Below the pieces are notes generated by a model, which was not told the DNA's origin, searched no databases, and worked only from the letters and a program-made list of their open reading frames with translations. Positions 26,842 through 37,496 of a DNA stretch of 64,000 nt are shown piece by piece. The stretch is from Luteimonas aquatica (lineage in GTDB: Bacteria > Pseudomonadota > Gammaproteobacteria > Xanthomonadales > Xanthomonadaceae), in assembly GCF_022662575.1 (NCBI RefSeq), contig NZ_JALBFU010000011.1, positions 1-64,000 on the forward strand, given 5' to 3'. Numbering within the stretch: the stretch's first letter is position 1; the number at the start of each line of letters is the position of its first letter. The position numbers and the translations under genes are program-made.

Positions 26842-27660
26842 TCAGCCGAACTCGCCCAGGTACTGGTCCATGCCGCGCTCGCAGCGGGTGATCTTCTGCT
26901 GGCGGGTCTCGCGCAGCAGGCGGTTGTTGGGCATGTCCGGATCGTCGGGATCGGCCGGCGCGCGCGAGGTGTGCTCCAGGTGCACCGCCAGCGCGGTGAA
27001 CTTCAGCTGCTTCTGGCGCACGCCGGCGTTGCGCAGGCGCGCGGCCAGTTCCAGGTCCTCGCTGCCGTAGCCCTCCATGCGCTCGTCGAAGCCGTTCACG
27101 CGCAGCGCATCCTCGCGCCAGAAGCTCATGTTGCAGCTCATCACCCGGCCCGGCCGGCGCGCCTTGTGCCGCGCCAGCGCTGGCCAGCGCAGCGCATGCT
27201 GGCGATGGAAGTCGAACGGGGCGTCGAAGATGCCGTCCATCAGCGGGTTGAAGCGCGCCGCGCCGCCGGCCAGCAGGCGCGCGGTCTCGCGCGCGCTGGC
27301 GCGCAGGCGGCCGCCGGCGAGGAAGCAGCCCGGCTCGACGAACTCGGCATGGTCGGCCAGGAACAGCGGATGCGCCACCATGTCGCCGTCGACCAGCACG
27401 ATGTAGTCGCCGCGGCTGGCGGCCATGCCGCGGTTGCGCGCGGCGCCGGCGCGGAAGCCGCGATCCTCGTGCCAGATGTGGCGCAGCGGCACCGGGTAGT
27501 CCTTCGCGCGCGCGGCGACCAGCGCGCGCGTGGGCTCGGCCGAGCCGTCGTCGGCGACGATCACCTCCAGCGGACGCAGCGCCTGCCGCGCCAGCGCGTC
27601 CAGCGCCAGTCCCAGCGCTTCGGGCCAGTTGTAGGTCAGCAGCACGACGCTGATGTTCAT
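26842..27660 (-). CDS. GT2 family glycosyltransferase with galactosyltransferase-type C-terminus
   Basis: 272 residues. GT-A fold: ISVVLLTYNWPEALGLAL, VIVADDGSAEPT and the metal-binding VDGDM (DxD). The second half has GRVMSCNMSFWREDAL and GYGSEDLELAARLRN, the Glyco_transf_7C pattern in which Glu-Asp is the likely catalytic pair. It uses a nucleotide-sugar donor in the cytoplasm. Convergent with the GT4 gene, 24 bases apart. Part of the minus-strand glycan genes that continue to 30136. Confidence 0.82.
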   Translation of the reverse strand: MNISVVLLTYNWPEALGLALDALARQALRPLEVIVADDGSAEPTRALVAARAKDYPVPLRHIWHEDRGFRAGAARNRGMAASRGDYIVLVDGDMVAHPLFLADHAEFVEPGCFLAGGRLRASARETARLLAGGAARFNPLMDGIFDAPFDFHRQHALRWPALARHKARRPGRVMSCNMSFWREDALRVNGFDERMEGYGSEDLELAARLRNAGVRQKQLKFTALAVHLEHTSRAPADPDDPDMPNNRLLRETRQQKITRCERGMDQYLGEFG

Positions 27661-27794
27661 GATGTCTTGCGTCCTGCGGGCGGCGTGGGAGCGGGAGTCG
27701 GAGTCACGCGCGTCCCCGGACGCGCATCGGTGCCGGACGGGAAGGGCGCGGCGGCATTGTCGGGGATCGCGGCGACGATGACGAGCCTCGCCGC

Positions 27795-28586
27795 TCAGCC
27801 GCGCGGCGTGCGCAGCGGCTGTCCGTGCTGCAGCAGCCACAGCATGATCGTCTTCTGGCGCACGTAGTTGGCGCGCACGTAGGCGTAGACCAGGCCGTGC
27901 CAGCCGTCGAGGAAGCCGGCGCGCAGCACGTAGCCGCGCCAGAAGCGCCAGGCCGGGGAGATCACCAGCTTGGCCAGGGAGGCGCGCTTGCCGCGGGCGA
28001 ACTCGTGCTCGGCCATCATCCGCGCGTAGCCCTCGGTCTTGTGCAGCAGCTGCTCGAAGGAGCGGTAGGGGTGATGGACGAGGTCGCCGGGCAGGGTGCG
28101 CACCTGGCCGTCGACGCTGGCGGTCTCGTGGATCTCGCGCGACCCGCGCCAGCCGCCGCGACGGCGGTCGAACAGGCGCAGCACCCGGTCGGGATAGGCG
28201 TTGCCGTGGCGCAGGAACCTGCCGAAATACTCCGACAGCCGCGCGAAGCGGTAGCCGCCGGCATGGGCGAAACCTGAGGCCTGTTCGGCGAGGATCGCCT
28301 CGCGCAGCCGCTCGCCCACGCGCTCGTCCGCGTCCAGGCACAGCACCCAGTCGTGCGCGGCCTGTTCCACCGCGAACTGCTTCTGGCTGCGGAAGCCGTC
28401 GAAGGCGCGCTGCAGCACGCGCGCGCCGGCCCGCTCGCACAGCTCGCGCGTGCCGTCGCTCGAGCCGGAGTCCACCACCACGATCTCGTCGCAGAACGCC
28501 AGCGAGGCCAGGCAGTCGCCGATGCGGTCGGCCTCGTTGAGGGCGATGATGCAGGCCGAGATCGGGGGACGGGCGGGCACGCTCAT
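27795..28586 (-). CDS. GT2 glycosyltransferase, WaaE/KdtX-like
   Basis: 263 residues from ATG 28586. It has ACIIALNEADRIGDCLASL, EIVVVDSGSSDGT, LCLDADERV (DxD) and the RLFDRRRGGWRGSREIHET motif typical of LPS-core beta-glucosyltransferases of the WaaE/LgtF group. The C-terminus is basic and aromatic (FWRGYVLRAGFLDGWHG), suggesting membrane contact. The start overlaps the upstream membrane-protein stop by four bases (ATGA). The family fits lipid A-core assembly; exact linkage is unknown. Confidence 0.85.
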   Translation of the reverse strand: MSVPARPPISACIIALNEADRIGDCLASLAFCDEIVVVDSGSSDGTRELCERAGARVLQRAFDGFRSQKQFAVEQAAHDWVLCLDADERVGERLREAILAEQASGFAHAGGYRFARLSEYFGRFLRHGNAYPDRVLRLFDRRRGGWRGSREIHETASVDGQVRTLPGDLVHHPYRSFEQLLHKTEGYARMMAEHEFARGKRASLAKLVISPAWRFWRGYVLRAGFLDGWHGLVYAYVRANYVRQKTIMLWLLQHGQPLRTPRG

Positions 28587-30136
28587 GGCGCGTCGCCCGG
28601 CGCGGCCAGCGCGACCACGCGATAGCCGGCGTTGCGGTACAGCACCTCGCCGCGCAACGGGCTGGCGGCGGGGACGAGCGCGGCGCCGACGCCGTAGTCG
28701 CGAGCCAGCGCCTGGAATCCGGCGTCGGGCAGGCGCGCGTAGGCGGCATCCAGGGCCTCGGCCACGCCCGCACGGCTGGAGCTGGCCGGCAGCGCGCCGC
28801 CGGCGACCGCGCGCAGGCGCTGCAGCCATTGCGCGCGCCCGGCGCCGCCGTCGGGATTGATCTTGAATTCCACCAGCGTCGAGCGGTTGCTGCAGGCGGT
28901 GAAGCCGGTGTGGCCGGGCGGAGAGGCATAGAGCACGCGCGGCCCCTGCGCGCGCAGCCAGTCGCAGGCCTGCGCCCAGTCGCGCTCGGCCCGCGAGGCG
29001 TCGACCACGCGCAGTGAGGGCGGCTCGCCCTTGCGCACATAGCCGGCCATCGCCCCCAGCGCGAACAGCGCCGCGACGATCCAGGGCCAGCGTTCGCGCC
29101 CGTCCGCGCCGGGCAGGCGCGTCGAGAGCAGGGCGAAGGCGGACAGCACCGGCACGAACACGCTCAGGCGCAGCAGCTGGATGCGCGAGATCCAGCCGGT
29201 GCCCAGCAGGTAGTAGTCGGCGTAGTGCAGCGCGGTGAAGGCCATCAGGATCACCGCCAGCGACAGCAGCGGCGCGAACGCCGCCGCGCGCGCGTCGCCG
29301 CGCTTGCGCCAGTGCCGCCACAGCCAGGCGAACAGGCCGAGATAGAGCAGCACCGCCGCCACGCGGTTGCCGTGGAACTGGAAATGCTGCGGCATGCGGA
29401 AGGCGACGTCCTGCATCGCGCCCATCTGCCGGGTCAGCCCCTGGCGCGCCAGCGCTGCCAGGTCCAGCAGCGCCGGCGAGGCAATCAGCAGCGCCGCCAG
29501 CAGACCGGGCAGCCAGGCCGCCGGGCGCCGCCAAACGCCTTGCCGCGTCGCCTCGATGAGCATCGCCGCCAGCCAGATGCCGCCGATCTGCAGGTGCACC
29601 AGCGCCACCGCGCCGGACAGCGCGAAGGCCAGGTTCCAGCGTCCGCGCGCCAGCGCGGCGACGGCGAAGACGATGCCGGCGTGGGCGAAGGTCGGCGGCA
29701 TGATCGGGCCGTTGCCGAGGAAGCGGTTGGCCTCCACGCCGTGATCGAGGAAGGCGAAGCCGGTGGCCAGCGCCACCGCCAGCAGCAGGCGCCGCCCGCG
29801 CGGCAGCGCCAGCGCCGCGCCCAGCGTCCACAGCGCGGCGAACATCAGCGCGTAGCCGGCGTAGGTCAGCGCGACGAAGGCGCCGGTCTCGCCGAAGGGG
29901 CGCGCCAGCGCCGCCACCATCAGCGCGAAGATGCGATGGTGGTGGGCGCGGATCTCGATGCCGAAATCGCCCGGCAGATAGGCCGGATCGAGCAGGCGCC
30001 GCACCACCGGGATCAGCCCGGCGTGGTTCTCGCGCCCCACCTGGATGCCCTGGTCGAGCGCGATCGCCAGCACGGCGCTGGCGAACACGCAGGCGATGGT
30101 CAGCGGCCAGTTCGGGGATTGCGCGGGGCGGAACAT
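28583..30136 (-). CDS. polytopic membrane protein, unknown (GT-C-like topology)
   Basis: 517 residues, about 10 hydrophobic helices. The first loop holds QGIQVGRENHAGLIPVVRRL and GIEIRAHHHRIFALM; a later loop has GNGPIMPPTFAHAGIVFAV. A soluble C-terminal region (~390-517) follows, with LRAQGPRVLYASPPGHTGF. This plan resembles DUF6798-type membrane proteins and, loosely, lipid-linked glycosyltransferases, but I see no catalytic acidic motif I would trust. Translationally coupled to the WaaE-like gene (ATGA overlap), which ties it to surface-glycan work. Confidence 0.65.
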   Translation of the reverse strand: MFRPAQSPNWPLTIACVFASAVLAIALDQGIQVGRENHAGLIPVVRRLLDPAYLPGDFGIEIRAHHHRIFALMVAALARPFGETGAFVALTYAGYALMFAALWTLGAALALPRGRRLLLAVALATGFAFLDHGVEANRFLGNGPIMPPTFAHAGIVFAVAALARGRWNLAFALSGAVALVHLQIGGIWLAAMLIEATRQGVWRRPAAWLPGLLAALLIASPALLDLAALARQGLTRQMGAMQDVAFRMPQHFQFHGNRVAAVLLYLGLFAWLWRHWRKRGDARAAAFAPLLSLAVILMAFTALHYADYYLLGTGWISRIQLLRLSVFVPVLSAFALLSTRLPGADGRERWPWIVAALFALGAMAGYVRKGEPPSLRVVDASRAERDWAQACDWLRAQGPRVLYASPPGHTGFTACSNRSTLVEFKINPDGGAGRAQWLQRLRAVAGGALPASSSRAGVAEALDAAYARLPDAGFQALARDYGVGAALVPAASPLRGEVLYRNAGYRVVALAAPGDAP

Positions 30137-30271
30137 CGGGGGCTCGGAACCGGAAGCGGCCGGCGTACTGTAGCGAGAAACGCGCGCGGAAGAGCGGGGC
30201 GCACGCGGAAGCGGGGGCCTTGCGCCCGCTTCCCGCCCCCGTGCGCGCATGCTTGGCTTATCGTGTCGGCC

Positions 30272-31321
30272 ATGTCCGCCTACCTCCTGCTCGCCTCCGA
30301 ACTGTATTCGCTGCCGGTGCTGCGGCCGGTGGCCGCCGCGGCGCTGGCGGCCGGGCATCGCGTCGGCTGGCTCTGCGACGCCGCGGTGGCGGCGCGGCTG
30401 CGCGCCGACGAGCCGCGCATCGCCAGCCGCGCCGCGCTGCGCGCCTTCGCCGCCGACGCCACCTTCGCCACCGTGCATCGCATTCCGGCGCAGCTGCCGG
30501 GCAAGCAGGTGCAGCTGTTCCACGGCCTGAACATCGACAAGCGCAACGACGACGGCCGCGGCCATTTCCGCATTCGCGGCCTGTTCGACCTGTATTGCAC
30601 CCACGGCCCGGCCACCACGCCGCGCTTCGCCGAGCAGGCGCGCGCGCACGGCGATTTCGCCGTCGCCGAGACCGGCTGGCCCAAGCTCGATCCGCTGTTC
30701 TCGCCCTCTCCGGCCGCCGAGGCGCTGCGCGCGGCGGCGGCCGGGCGGCCGGTGGCGATGGTGGCCTCCACCTTCACCGAATCGCTGAGCGCGGCGCCGG
30801 CGCTGCTCTCGGTCTTGCCGGAGCTCATCGCGCGCGGCGACCGCTACTGGCTGCTCACCCTGCATCCGAAATGCCCGCCGACGCTGTTCGAGGCCTACCG
30901 CGCGCTGGCGGGAACGCACGCCCGCTTCCTCGAGGCGCCCGACCTGCTGGACATGCTGCGTGCGACCGACGTGCTGGTCTGCGACACCTCCTCGGTGATC
31001 GAGGAATGCCTGCTGCTGGACAAGCCCGTGGTCACGTTGCGCACGCGCCGGCCGCGCCCGGCCCTGCTCGACGTGCAGGCGCCGGAGGACGTCGATGCGG
31101 CCATCGACCTGGCCCTGTCGCGGCCGCCGGCGTTGATGCGGGCGATCGGCGAGTACATCGCGCAGATCCATCCCGCGCGCGACGGCAAGTCCGCGCAGCG
31201 CGTGATCGAGGCGACCGAGCGCCTGCTGGCCGGCGGCTACGGCCCGCTGCGGCCGCGCCGCCGCGGCTGGTGGCGCCGCTGGCAGGGGCGGGAGACGATG
31301 CGGGTGCTGTTGCCGGAATGA
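30272..31321 (+). CDS. CDP-glycerol glycerophosphotransferase-family protein
   Basis: 349 residues from ATG 30272. GT-B-like plan of the Glyphos_transf family: VQLFHGLNIDKRND near the middle, TETGWPKLDPLF-like segment, VASTFTESLS, LLTLHPKCPPTLFEAY and the signature CDTSSVIEECLLLDKPVVTL. In teichoic-acid enzymes this family moves glycerol-phosphate or ribitol-phosphate from CDP-polyols. In Gram-negatives it occurs in capsule and LPS loci. The C-terminus is basic (RPRRRGWWRRW), as for a membrane-associated enzyme. It is divergent from the membrane-protein gene, 135 bases apart. Confidence 0.78.
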   Translation: MSAYLLLASELYSLPVLRPVAAAALAAGHRVGWLCDAAVAARLRADEPRIASRAALRAFAADATFATVHRIPAQLPGKQVQLFHGLNIDKRNDDGRGHFRIRGLFDLYCTHGPATTPRFAEQARAHGDFAVAETGWPKLDPLFSPSPAAEALRAAAAGRPVAMVASTFTESLSAAPALLSVLPELIARGDRYWLLTLHPKCPPTLFEAYRALAGTHARFLEAPDLLDMLRATDVLVCDTSSVIEECLLLDKPVVTLRTRRPRPALLDVQAPEDVDAAIDLALSRPPALMRAIGEYIAQIHPARDGKSAQRVIEATERLLAGGYGPLRPRRRGWWRRWQGRETMRVLLPE

Positions 31322-31366
31322 GCGGGCCCCGGGCGCCCGAACCGCATCGTGCCGAGCGCGGCCGCC

Positions 31367-32908
31367 TTACCAGCGCAAGGGGCGGCGGGCGACCTCGCGG
31401 TCGAGGCTGACCAGCAGCGCGCGCGCGTCCTCCACCGGCAGGTGGCGCAGCCGCAGCGCGGACTTGGTGGGGTCGGTGCCGGCGGTATCGAGCGACAGCG
31501 AAGCCATGCCGAGCAGGCGATCGAGCGGCGAGCGATGCAGCAGCAGCACCTGCAGCTTGTCCAGCTCGGCGAAACGCCAGCGCCGCGACCACCAGCCGCT
31601 GCGCACCGCCACCAGGGCATCGTCGACGGCGTAGCCGGCGCGGCGCGCGTGCTGCCAGGCGACGAAGGTCGCCGGCAGCAGCCATGCCAGTCCCCACAGG
31701 CCCAGGGCGCCGTAGCGCCACGACAGCAAGGCCGTCAGCAGCAGCGCGAGCACGGTTCCCGGCAGCGCCAGTCGCAGCCAGGCGTGCGGATGCAGCGGCC
31801 GCCAGCGCGCCGGCGGCCACGCGGCGCCGGGCAGCACGTGGCGCACCAGCGCGTCGCAGGTCTCCGGCGTGGCCACCGGGGCGATCTCGCGGAAGCTGCG
31901 GTCGTCGTGGTGCGAGCCCGAGACGGCGGTGTCGACCTTCAGCGTGCGCCGCCCGAACAGGCGGTGCAGCACCGTCTCCTGCAGCTGGAAGGCCTGCATG
32001 CGCCGGCGCGCGGCGCTGGTGCGCAGGCGCGTCAGCAGCCCGCGCGTCACCGTCAGCCGCCGGCCCTCCTGTTCGAGCCGGAAGCCGGAGTACTGCAGCA
32101 GCGCCAGCAGCACCGACAGCAGCCGCAGCAGCGCGAAGAACGCCACCGCCAGCAATACCACCACGGTCGCGACCTGGCTGACGCCGAAATGGCCGAAGAA
32201 GTAGTCCACCATCCGGCTCCATTGCCGGTTGATGTCCTCCGGGAGTTTCAGCCGCAGCTGCGAGACCGCGACCACCGCCGCGCCGAACACCAGCATGCCG
32301 CGGTTGGAGATCACGCCCAGGCGCAGCACCTCGCCCAGCGGCAGCGTCAGCAGCACGCCGTCGCTGCCCGGGCGCAGCCGGTCGAGCGGCGCCGGCGCGG
32401 CGGGCGCGCTCGTCGCGGCCGACGCGTCCTGGTGTCCGCGCCGGCGGATCAGCGTTTCCAGGGCGCTGGCCTCGGCGAGCTTGAGCACGCGCATCTCCGC
32501 CTCGGGCTTGTGCCCGCCGGCCGATTCCAGGCGCACCTCGGCCACGCCGAACAGCCGGTGCAGCAGGGTCTGGTGCAGGGCGACGTTGTGGATGCGCGAA
32601 AAGGGGATCTGCCGCAGCGTGCGGTGCAGCAGCCCGCTGCGGATCAGCACGCTGTCGCCGCTGAGGCGGTAGCTGTAGGTGAGGTAGCGCCACAACGCGG
32701 CGGCGGCGATCAGGCAGATCGCCACCACCGACCACAGTTCGTTGCGGTCGGTGCGGCCGAAGATCAGGAAGGCCAGCAGCGGCACGATGAAGGTACGCAT
32801 GTGCTGCAGCATCACGAACAGCCACGACATCGGATGCAGGCGATGTTCCTGCGCCAGGGCGTCGGGCATCTCCGGCGGCGGCGCCGCCGCCGGCTCAGGC
32901 GTCGTCAT
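31367..32908 (-). CDS. bacterial-PH domain membrane protein (YdbT-like)
   Basis: 513 residues. Three bPH2-type modules are recognisable by repeats of the form YRLSGDSVLIRSGLLHRTLR with IPFSRIHNVALHQTLLHRLF, and later LTVTRGLLTRLRTSAARRRM and DALVAVRSGWWSRRWRF. Pairs of transmembrane helices separate them. The YdbS/YdbT pair is widely conserved and its function is unknown; transport or lipid handling has been proposed. Its start overlaps the previous gene by 14 bases, so both are made together. Confidence 0.88.
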   Translation of the reverse strand: MTTPEPAAAPPPEMPDALAQEHRLHPMSWLFVMLQHMRTFIVPLLAFLIFGRTDRNELWSVVAICLIAAAALWRYLTYSYRLSGDSVLIRSGLLHRTLRQIPFSRIHNVALHQTLLHRLFGVAEVRLESAGGHKPEAEMRVLKLAEASALETLIRRRGHQDASAATSAPAAPAPLDRLRPGSDGVLLTLPLGEVLRLGVISNRGMLVFGAAVVAVSQLRLKLPEDINRQWSRMVDYFFGHFGVSQVATVVVLLAVAFFALLRLLSVLLALLQYSGFRLEQEGRRLTVTRGLLTRLRTSAARRRMQAFQLQETVLHRLFGRRTLKVDTAVSGSHHDDRSFREIAPVATPETCDALVRHVLPGAAWPPARWRPLHPHAWLRLALPGTVLALLLTALLSWRYGALGLWGLAWLLPATFVAWQHARRAGYAVDDALVAVRSGWWSRRWRFAELDKLQVLLLHRSPLDRLLGMASLSLDTAGTDPTKSALRLRHLPVEDARALLVSLDREVARRPLRW

Positions 32909-33416
32909 CGTCGTCGGTCTGGCTGGCCAGCCGGTCGCGCAGCCGTTCCGCGTCGTGTTCGTCCAGGCCCGAGAGCGAGACCGAGCTGTGCCGGGTGCCC
33001 GCGGTATGGATCACCAGCGTGGCCAGGCGGCAGTAGCGTTCGATCGGGCCGCGCTTGAGATCCAGGTGCTGCACGCGGCTGCCCGGCACGCGCGTTTCCA
33101 CCTGCCACAGGCGGCCGCGCTGCAGCGCGAAGCCGTCGGCGTTCAACCGCCAACGCGTGTTGACGTAGCGGCGGTTGCCGTACAGCGCGCCGGCCGCGAT
33201 CGCCGCCAGCGTGAAGAACAGCGGGAAGTACGCCAGCAGGTGCAGGCGCGAAAGGCTCATCACGCCGACGCCCAGCAGCGCCGCCGCGCCCAGGCCGAGG
33301 GCGGTGCTGAGGATGTAGAGCGCGCGCGCGCGCGGCGGCAGCGGCTGCCAGTCGTCGTCGTGTCGCGCGGTCGGGGCCATCGCCTGCAGGGAATCGCCGA
33401 TGTCGGGAGCGTTCAT
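32895..33416 (-). CDS. bacterial-PH domain membrane protein (YdbS-like)
   Basis: 173 residues with two transmembrane helices (ILSTALGLGAAALLGVGVM and LAYFPLFFTLAAIAAGAL) and one bPH2 module (RRYVNTRWRLNADGFALQRG, then VPGSRVQHLDLKRGPIERY). It ends in a run of acidic residues. First gene of the two-gene unit; overlaps YdbT-like by 14 bases. Confidence 0.88.
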   Translation of the reverse strand: MNAPDIGDSLQAMAPTARHDDDWQPLPPRARALYILSTALGLGAAALLGVGVMSLSRLHLLAYFPLFFTLAAIAAGALYGNRRYVNTRWRLNADGFALQRGRLWQVETRVPGSRVQHLDLKRGPIERYCRLATLVIHTAGTRHSSVSLSGLDEHDAERLRDRLASQTDDDDDA

Positions 33417-33480
33417 CGCGGACGCGCCGCGTCGATGCGGCAGCGCGCGCGTCCGCGCCGGGATCGTTCCATGATGCGTG

Positions 33481-34401
33481 TCATCGGTCCAGCTCCAGGT
33501 CCCGGTAGGGATTGTCCTCGCCCGTGCCGGGCGGTCGCAGCGTATAGCGCTTGTAGGTCCATTGGTACTGCGTCGGATCGCGTCGCGCGATCCGTTCGAC
33601 CTCGCGATTGAGCGCCGCCACGCCCGCGGCCGGATCGGGCGAGGCGACCTCGGCCGGCGCGGGATCGAAGCGCAGCGCGAATCCCGGCCCCGTGCCGATG
33701 CGCTCGCAGTAACCGAACAGCACCTGCGCGCCGGTGCGCTCGGCCAGGCGGTTGAGCAGGGTCATGGTCAGCGCCTGCTTGCCGAAGAACGGCGCGAACT
33801 CGCCGTCACCGGCCTTGGGCTGCTGGTCGGGCAGGATGCCGACCACGCCGCCGTCCTTGAGCAGCCTGAACAGCTGGCGGATGCCGGGCCCTTCGGCCCG
33901 CACCTGGGTCACGCGTGCCTGGCCGTCGGCGCGGACGCGGCGCAGGAAGGCCTCGCCGACCGCCGATTCCGGCGGGCGGTACAGGATCGCCAGCGGGCCC
34001 TGCGCCGCCAGCCACTGGTTCAGCAGCTCCCAGTTGCCGTAATGCGGCGCCGCCACGATCAGGCCGCGGCCGGCCGCCACCGCCTCGGCGAAGCGCTCGG
34101 CGCCGTGCCGCTCGCGGATCAGCGCCAGATTCTGCGCGTGCGGCCGCGTCCAGAAGCGCAGCGTCTCCAGGGCTTGGTAGGCGGTGGTGCGCAGGATCGC
34201 CTCGCGCAGGCGCAGCCGCTGCGCGGGTGCCATCTCGGGGTGGGCCAGCTCCAGGTTGCGCAGCGCCACCCGGCTTTCGCGCGCGTCCAGGCGACGCCAC
34301 AGGCGCGCGACGACGCCGGCCAGCCCGCGCAGCCACGGCCACGGCAGGCGGCCGACGGCGCTGGCGAGCAGGTAGAGCAGGGCGGCGATCAGGGACGGCA
34401 T
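33481..34401 (-). CDS. lpxL: lipid A late acyltransferase (LpxL/HtrB family)
   Basis: 306 residues. Transfers an acyl chain from acyl-ACP to Kdo2-lipid IVA at the inner membrane. An N-terminal hydrophobic segment anchors it. The catalytic HX4D/E is APHYGNWELLN (His120, Glu125), followed by LAILYRPPESAVGEAFLRRV, GILPDQQPKAGDGEF-type loop and a closing YQWTYKRYTLRPPG. LpxL and LpxM cannot be told apart from sequence alone. Confidence 0.88.
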   Translation of the reverse strand: MPSLIAALLYLLASAVGRLPWPWLRGLAGVVARLWRRLDARESRVALRNLELAHPEMAPAQRLRLREAILRTTAYQALETLRFWTRPHAQNLALIRERHGAERFAEAVAAGRGLIVAAPHYGNWELLNQWLAAQGPLAILYRPPESAVGEAFLRRVRADGQARVTQVRAEGPGIRQLFRLLKDGGVVGILPDQQPKAGDGEFAPFFGKQALTMTLLNRLAERTGAQVLFGYCERIGTGPGFALRFDPAPAEVASPDPAAGVAALNREVERIARRDPTQYQWTYKRYTLRPPGTGEDNPYRDLELDR

Positions 34402-34546
34402 CGGGAAAGTCTAGCCGGCCCGGCCCTGCGGCTCGGCGATCCGCGCGGCGTCCATGCGGTATTTGCGCCGCGCGCCGCGAGGATCGGCATGACAAGCCGC
34501 GGCCGAACCGCTAGCTTCCCCGCACACCGTCCCCGTCCGGCCGCCC

Positions 34547-34999
34547 ATGCTCGTTCTGATCCAACGCGTCGCCTCCGCCAGCGTCGATGTCCAGGGCGAG
34601 CGCGTGGGCGCCATCGGCCCGGGGCTGCTGGCGCTGGTGGGCGTGGAGCCGGGCGACGGCGAGGCGGAGGTCGCGCGGATGAGCGAGCGCCTGCTCGGCT
34701 ACCGGGCCTTCGCCGACGACGCCGGCCGGATGAACCGGTCCCTGGCCGATTGCGGCGGCGGATTGCTGCTGGTCAGCCAGTTCACCCTGGCCGCCGACAC
34801 CAGCGGCGGCATGCGCCCGGGCTTCAGCACGGCCGCGGCACCGGCCGAGGCTGAACGGGTTTTCGACCGCCTGGTGGCGATTTGCCGAGAAAAACACGCG
34901 CCAGGGGTGGAAACCGGGCGCTTCGGTGCCCATATGACCGTCAGCCTGGTCAATGACGGCCCGGTCACCTTCCTGTTGCGGGCCGGCGGCCGCCCCTAG
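34547..34999 (+). CDS. dtd: D-aminoacyl-tRNA deacylase
   Basis: 150 residues. Hydrolyses D-aminoacyl-tRNAs in the cytoplasm. Both family motifs are present: SQFTLAAD (77-84) and the cross-dimer Gly-cisPro motif in NDGPVT (136-141). Begins [15 protein letters not shown] as usual. The length is slightly above the ~145 residues of E. coli. Divergent from lpxL and 137 bases before rpoD. Confidence 0.95.
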   Translation: MLVLIQRVASASVDVQGERVGAIGPGLLALVGVEPGDGEAEVARMSERLLGYRAFADDAGRMNRSLADCGGGLLLVSQFTLAADTSGGMRPGFSTAAAPAEAERVFDRLVAICREKHAPGVETGRFGAHMTVSLVNDGPVTFLLRAGGRP

Positions 35000-35091
35000 C
35001 CGCCCTCCGCGCAGGGCCGGATCGCCGGCACCCGGGCGCCGCCCGCCAGGGCGACGCACCCATTTCGTCCCCTGCGCCCTCTACAAGGGGG

Positions 35092-35097
35092 TATAAT
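35092..35097 (+). promoter_or_regulatory. rpoD: -10 box of rpoD
   Basis: A perfect TATAAT, 39 bases before ATG 35137. No good -35 is visible at 16-18 bases upstream, so an activator or another element may help. Confidence 0.5.
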
Positions 35098-35136
35098 GCA
35101 GGGTTCCCTTCTCCCCTATCCCCGGTGGCGCCCCAC

Positions 35137-36993
<1,857 letters not shown>

Positions 36994-37025
36994 GCCTGCT
37001 GCGTCTCCTGCAAAAGGTTGTTCGG

Positions 37026-37050
37026 AAAGGCCCGCCTCGGCGGGCCTTTT
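37026..37050. terminator. rpoD terminator
   Basis: AAAGGCCCGCC-TC-GGCGGGCCTTTT: an eight-pair GC stem flanked by A and T runs. It works as an intrinsic terminator on either strand, serving rpoD (+) and the SnoaL-like gene (-). Confidence 0.9.
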
Positions 37051-37084
37051 CCTTGCACGAAGAGTCGCGAGGTGAAGCGTTCGG

Positions 37085-37453
37085 TCAGACGTTGTAGAAG
37101 AACTGCTCGCGCACGATCTTGCCGCCACGCACCTGGTACACGCAGATTTCTTCCATCGGCACGCGGCCCATGCTCTTGTAGGTGGCGTCGATGGACATGG
37201 CGACACTGAACCAGTCGCCGGCCACGATCGGCTCGCCGACGCCGCCGCCGTGGATCTCGACGATGTCCGCGGCCCACTTCTTGCCTTTCTCGCGGATCGC
37301 CGCCAGTCCCTTGACGTTGCCGAGCGCGCCCTGCGGCAGGCCTTCCATCTCGACGCTGACCGCGTCCTCGGCGTACAGCTCGTTCTGGGCTTCCTCGTAC
37401 TTGCCTTCGCGGCACAGCTCGACCAGGCGCTTGGCGACTTGCTCGGTGTTCAT
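37085..37453 (-). CDS. SnoaL-like / NTF2-fold protein
   Basis: 122 residues. ATG 37453 is preceded by AGGAGA. It has the small cone-shaped fold pattern: helical start ([20 protein letters not shown]), [13 protein letters not shown], then strands [15 protein letters not shown] and the closing [13 protein letters not shown]. Relatives bind small hydrophobic ligands or act as isomerases; none of the classic catalytic residues is clear here. Separate unit, convergent with rpoD. Confidence 0.8.
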   Translation of the reverse strand: MNTEQVAKRLVELCREGKYEEAQNELYAEDAVSVEMEGLPQGALGNVKGLAAIREKGKKWAADIVEIHGGGVGEPIVAGDWFSVAMSIDATYKSMGRVPMEEICVYQVRGGKIVREQFFYNV

Positions 37454-37496
37454 GGCGCTCTCCTGACAGGGGAGCGCAGCCTACGCCGGCCCGGTC

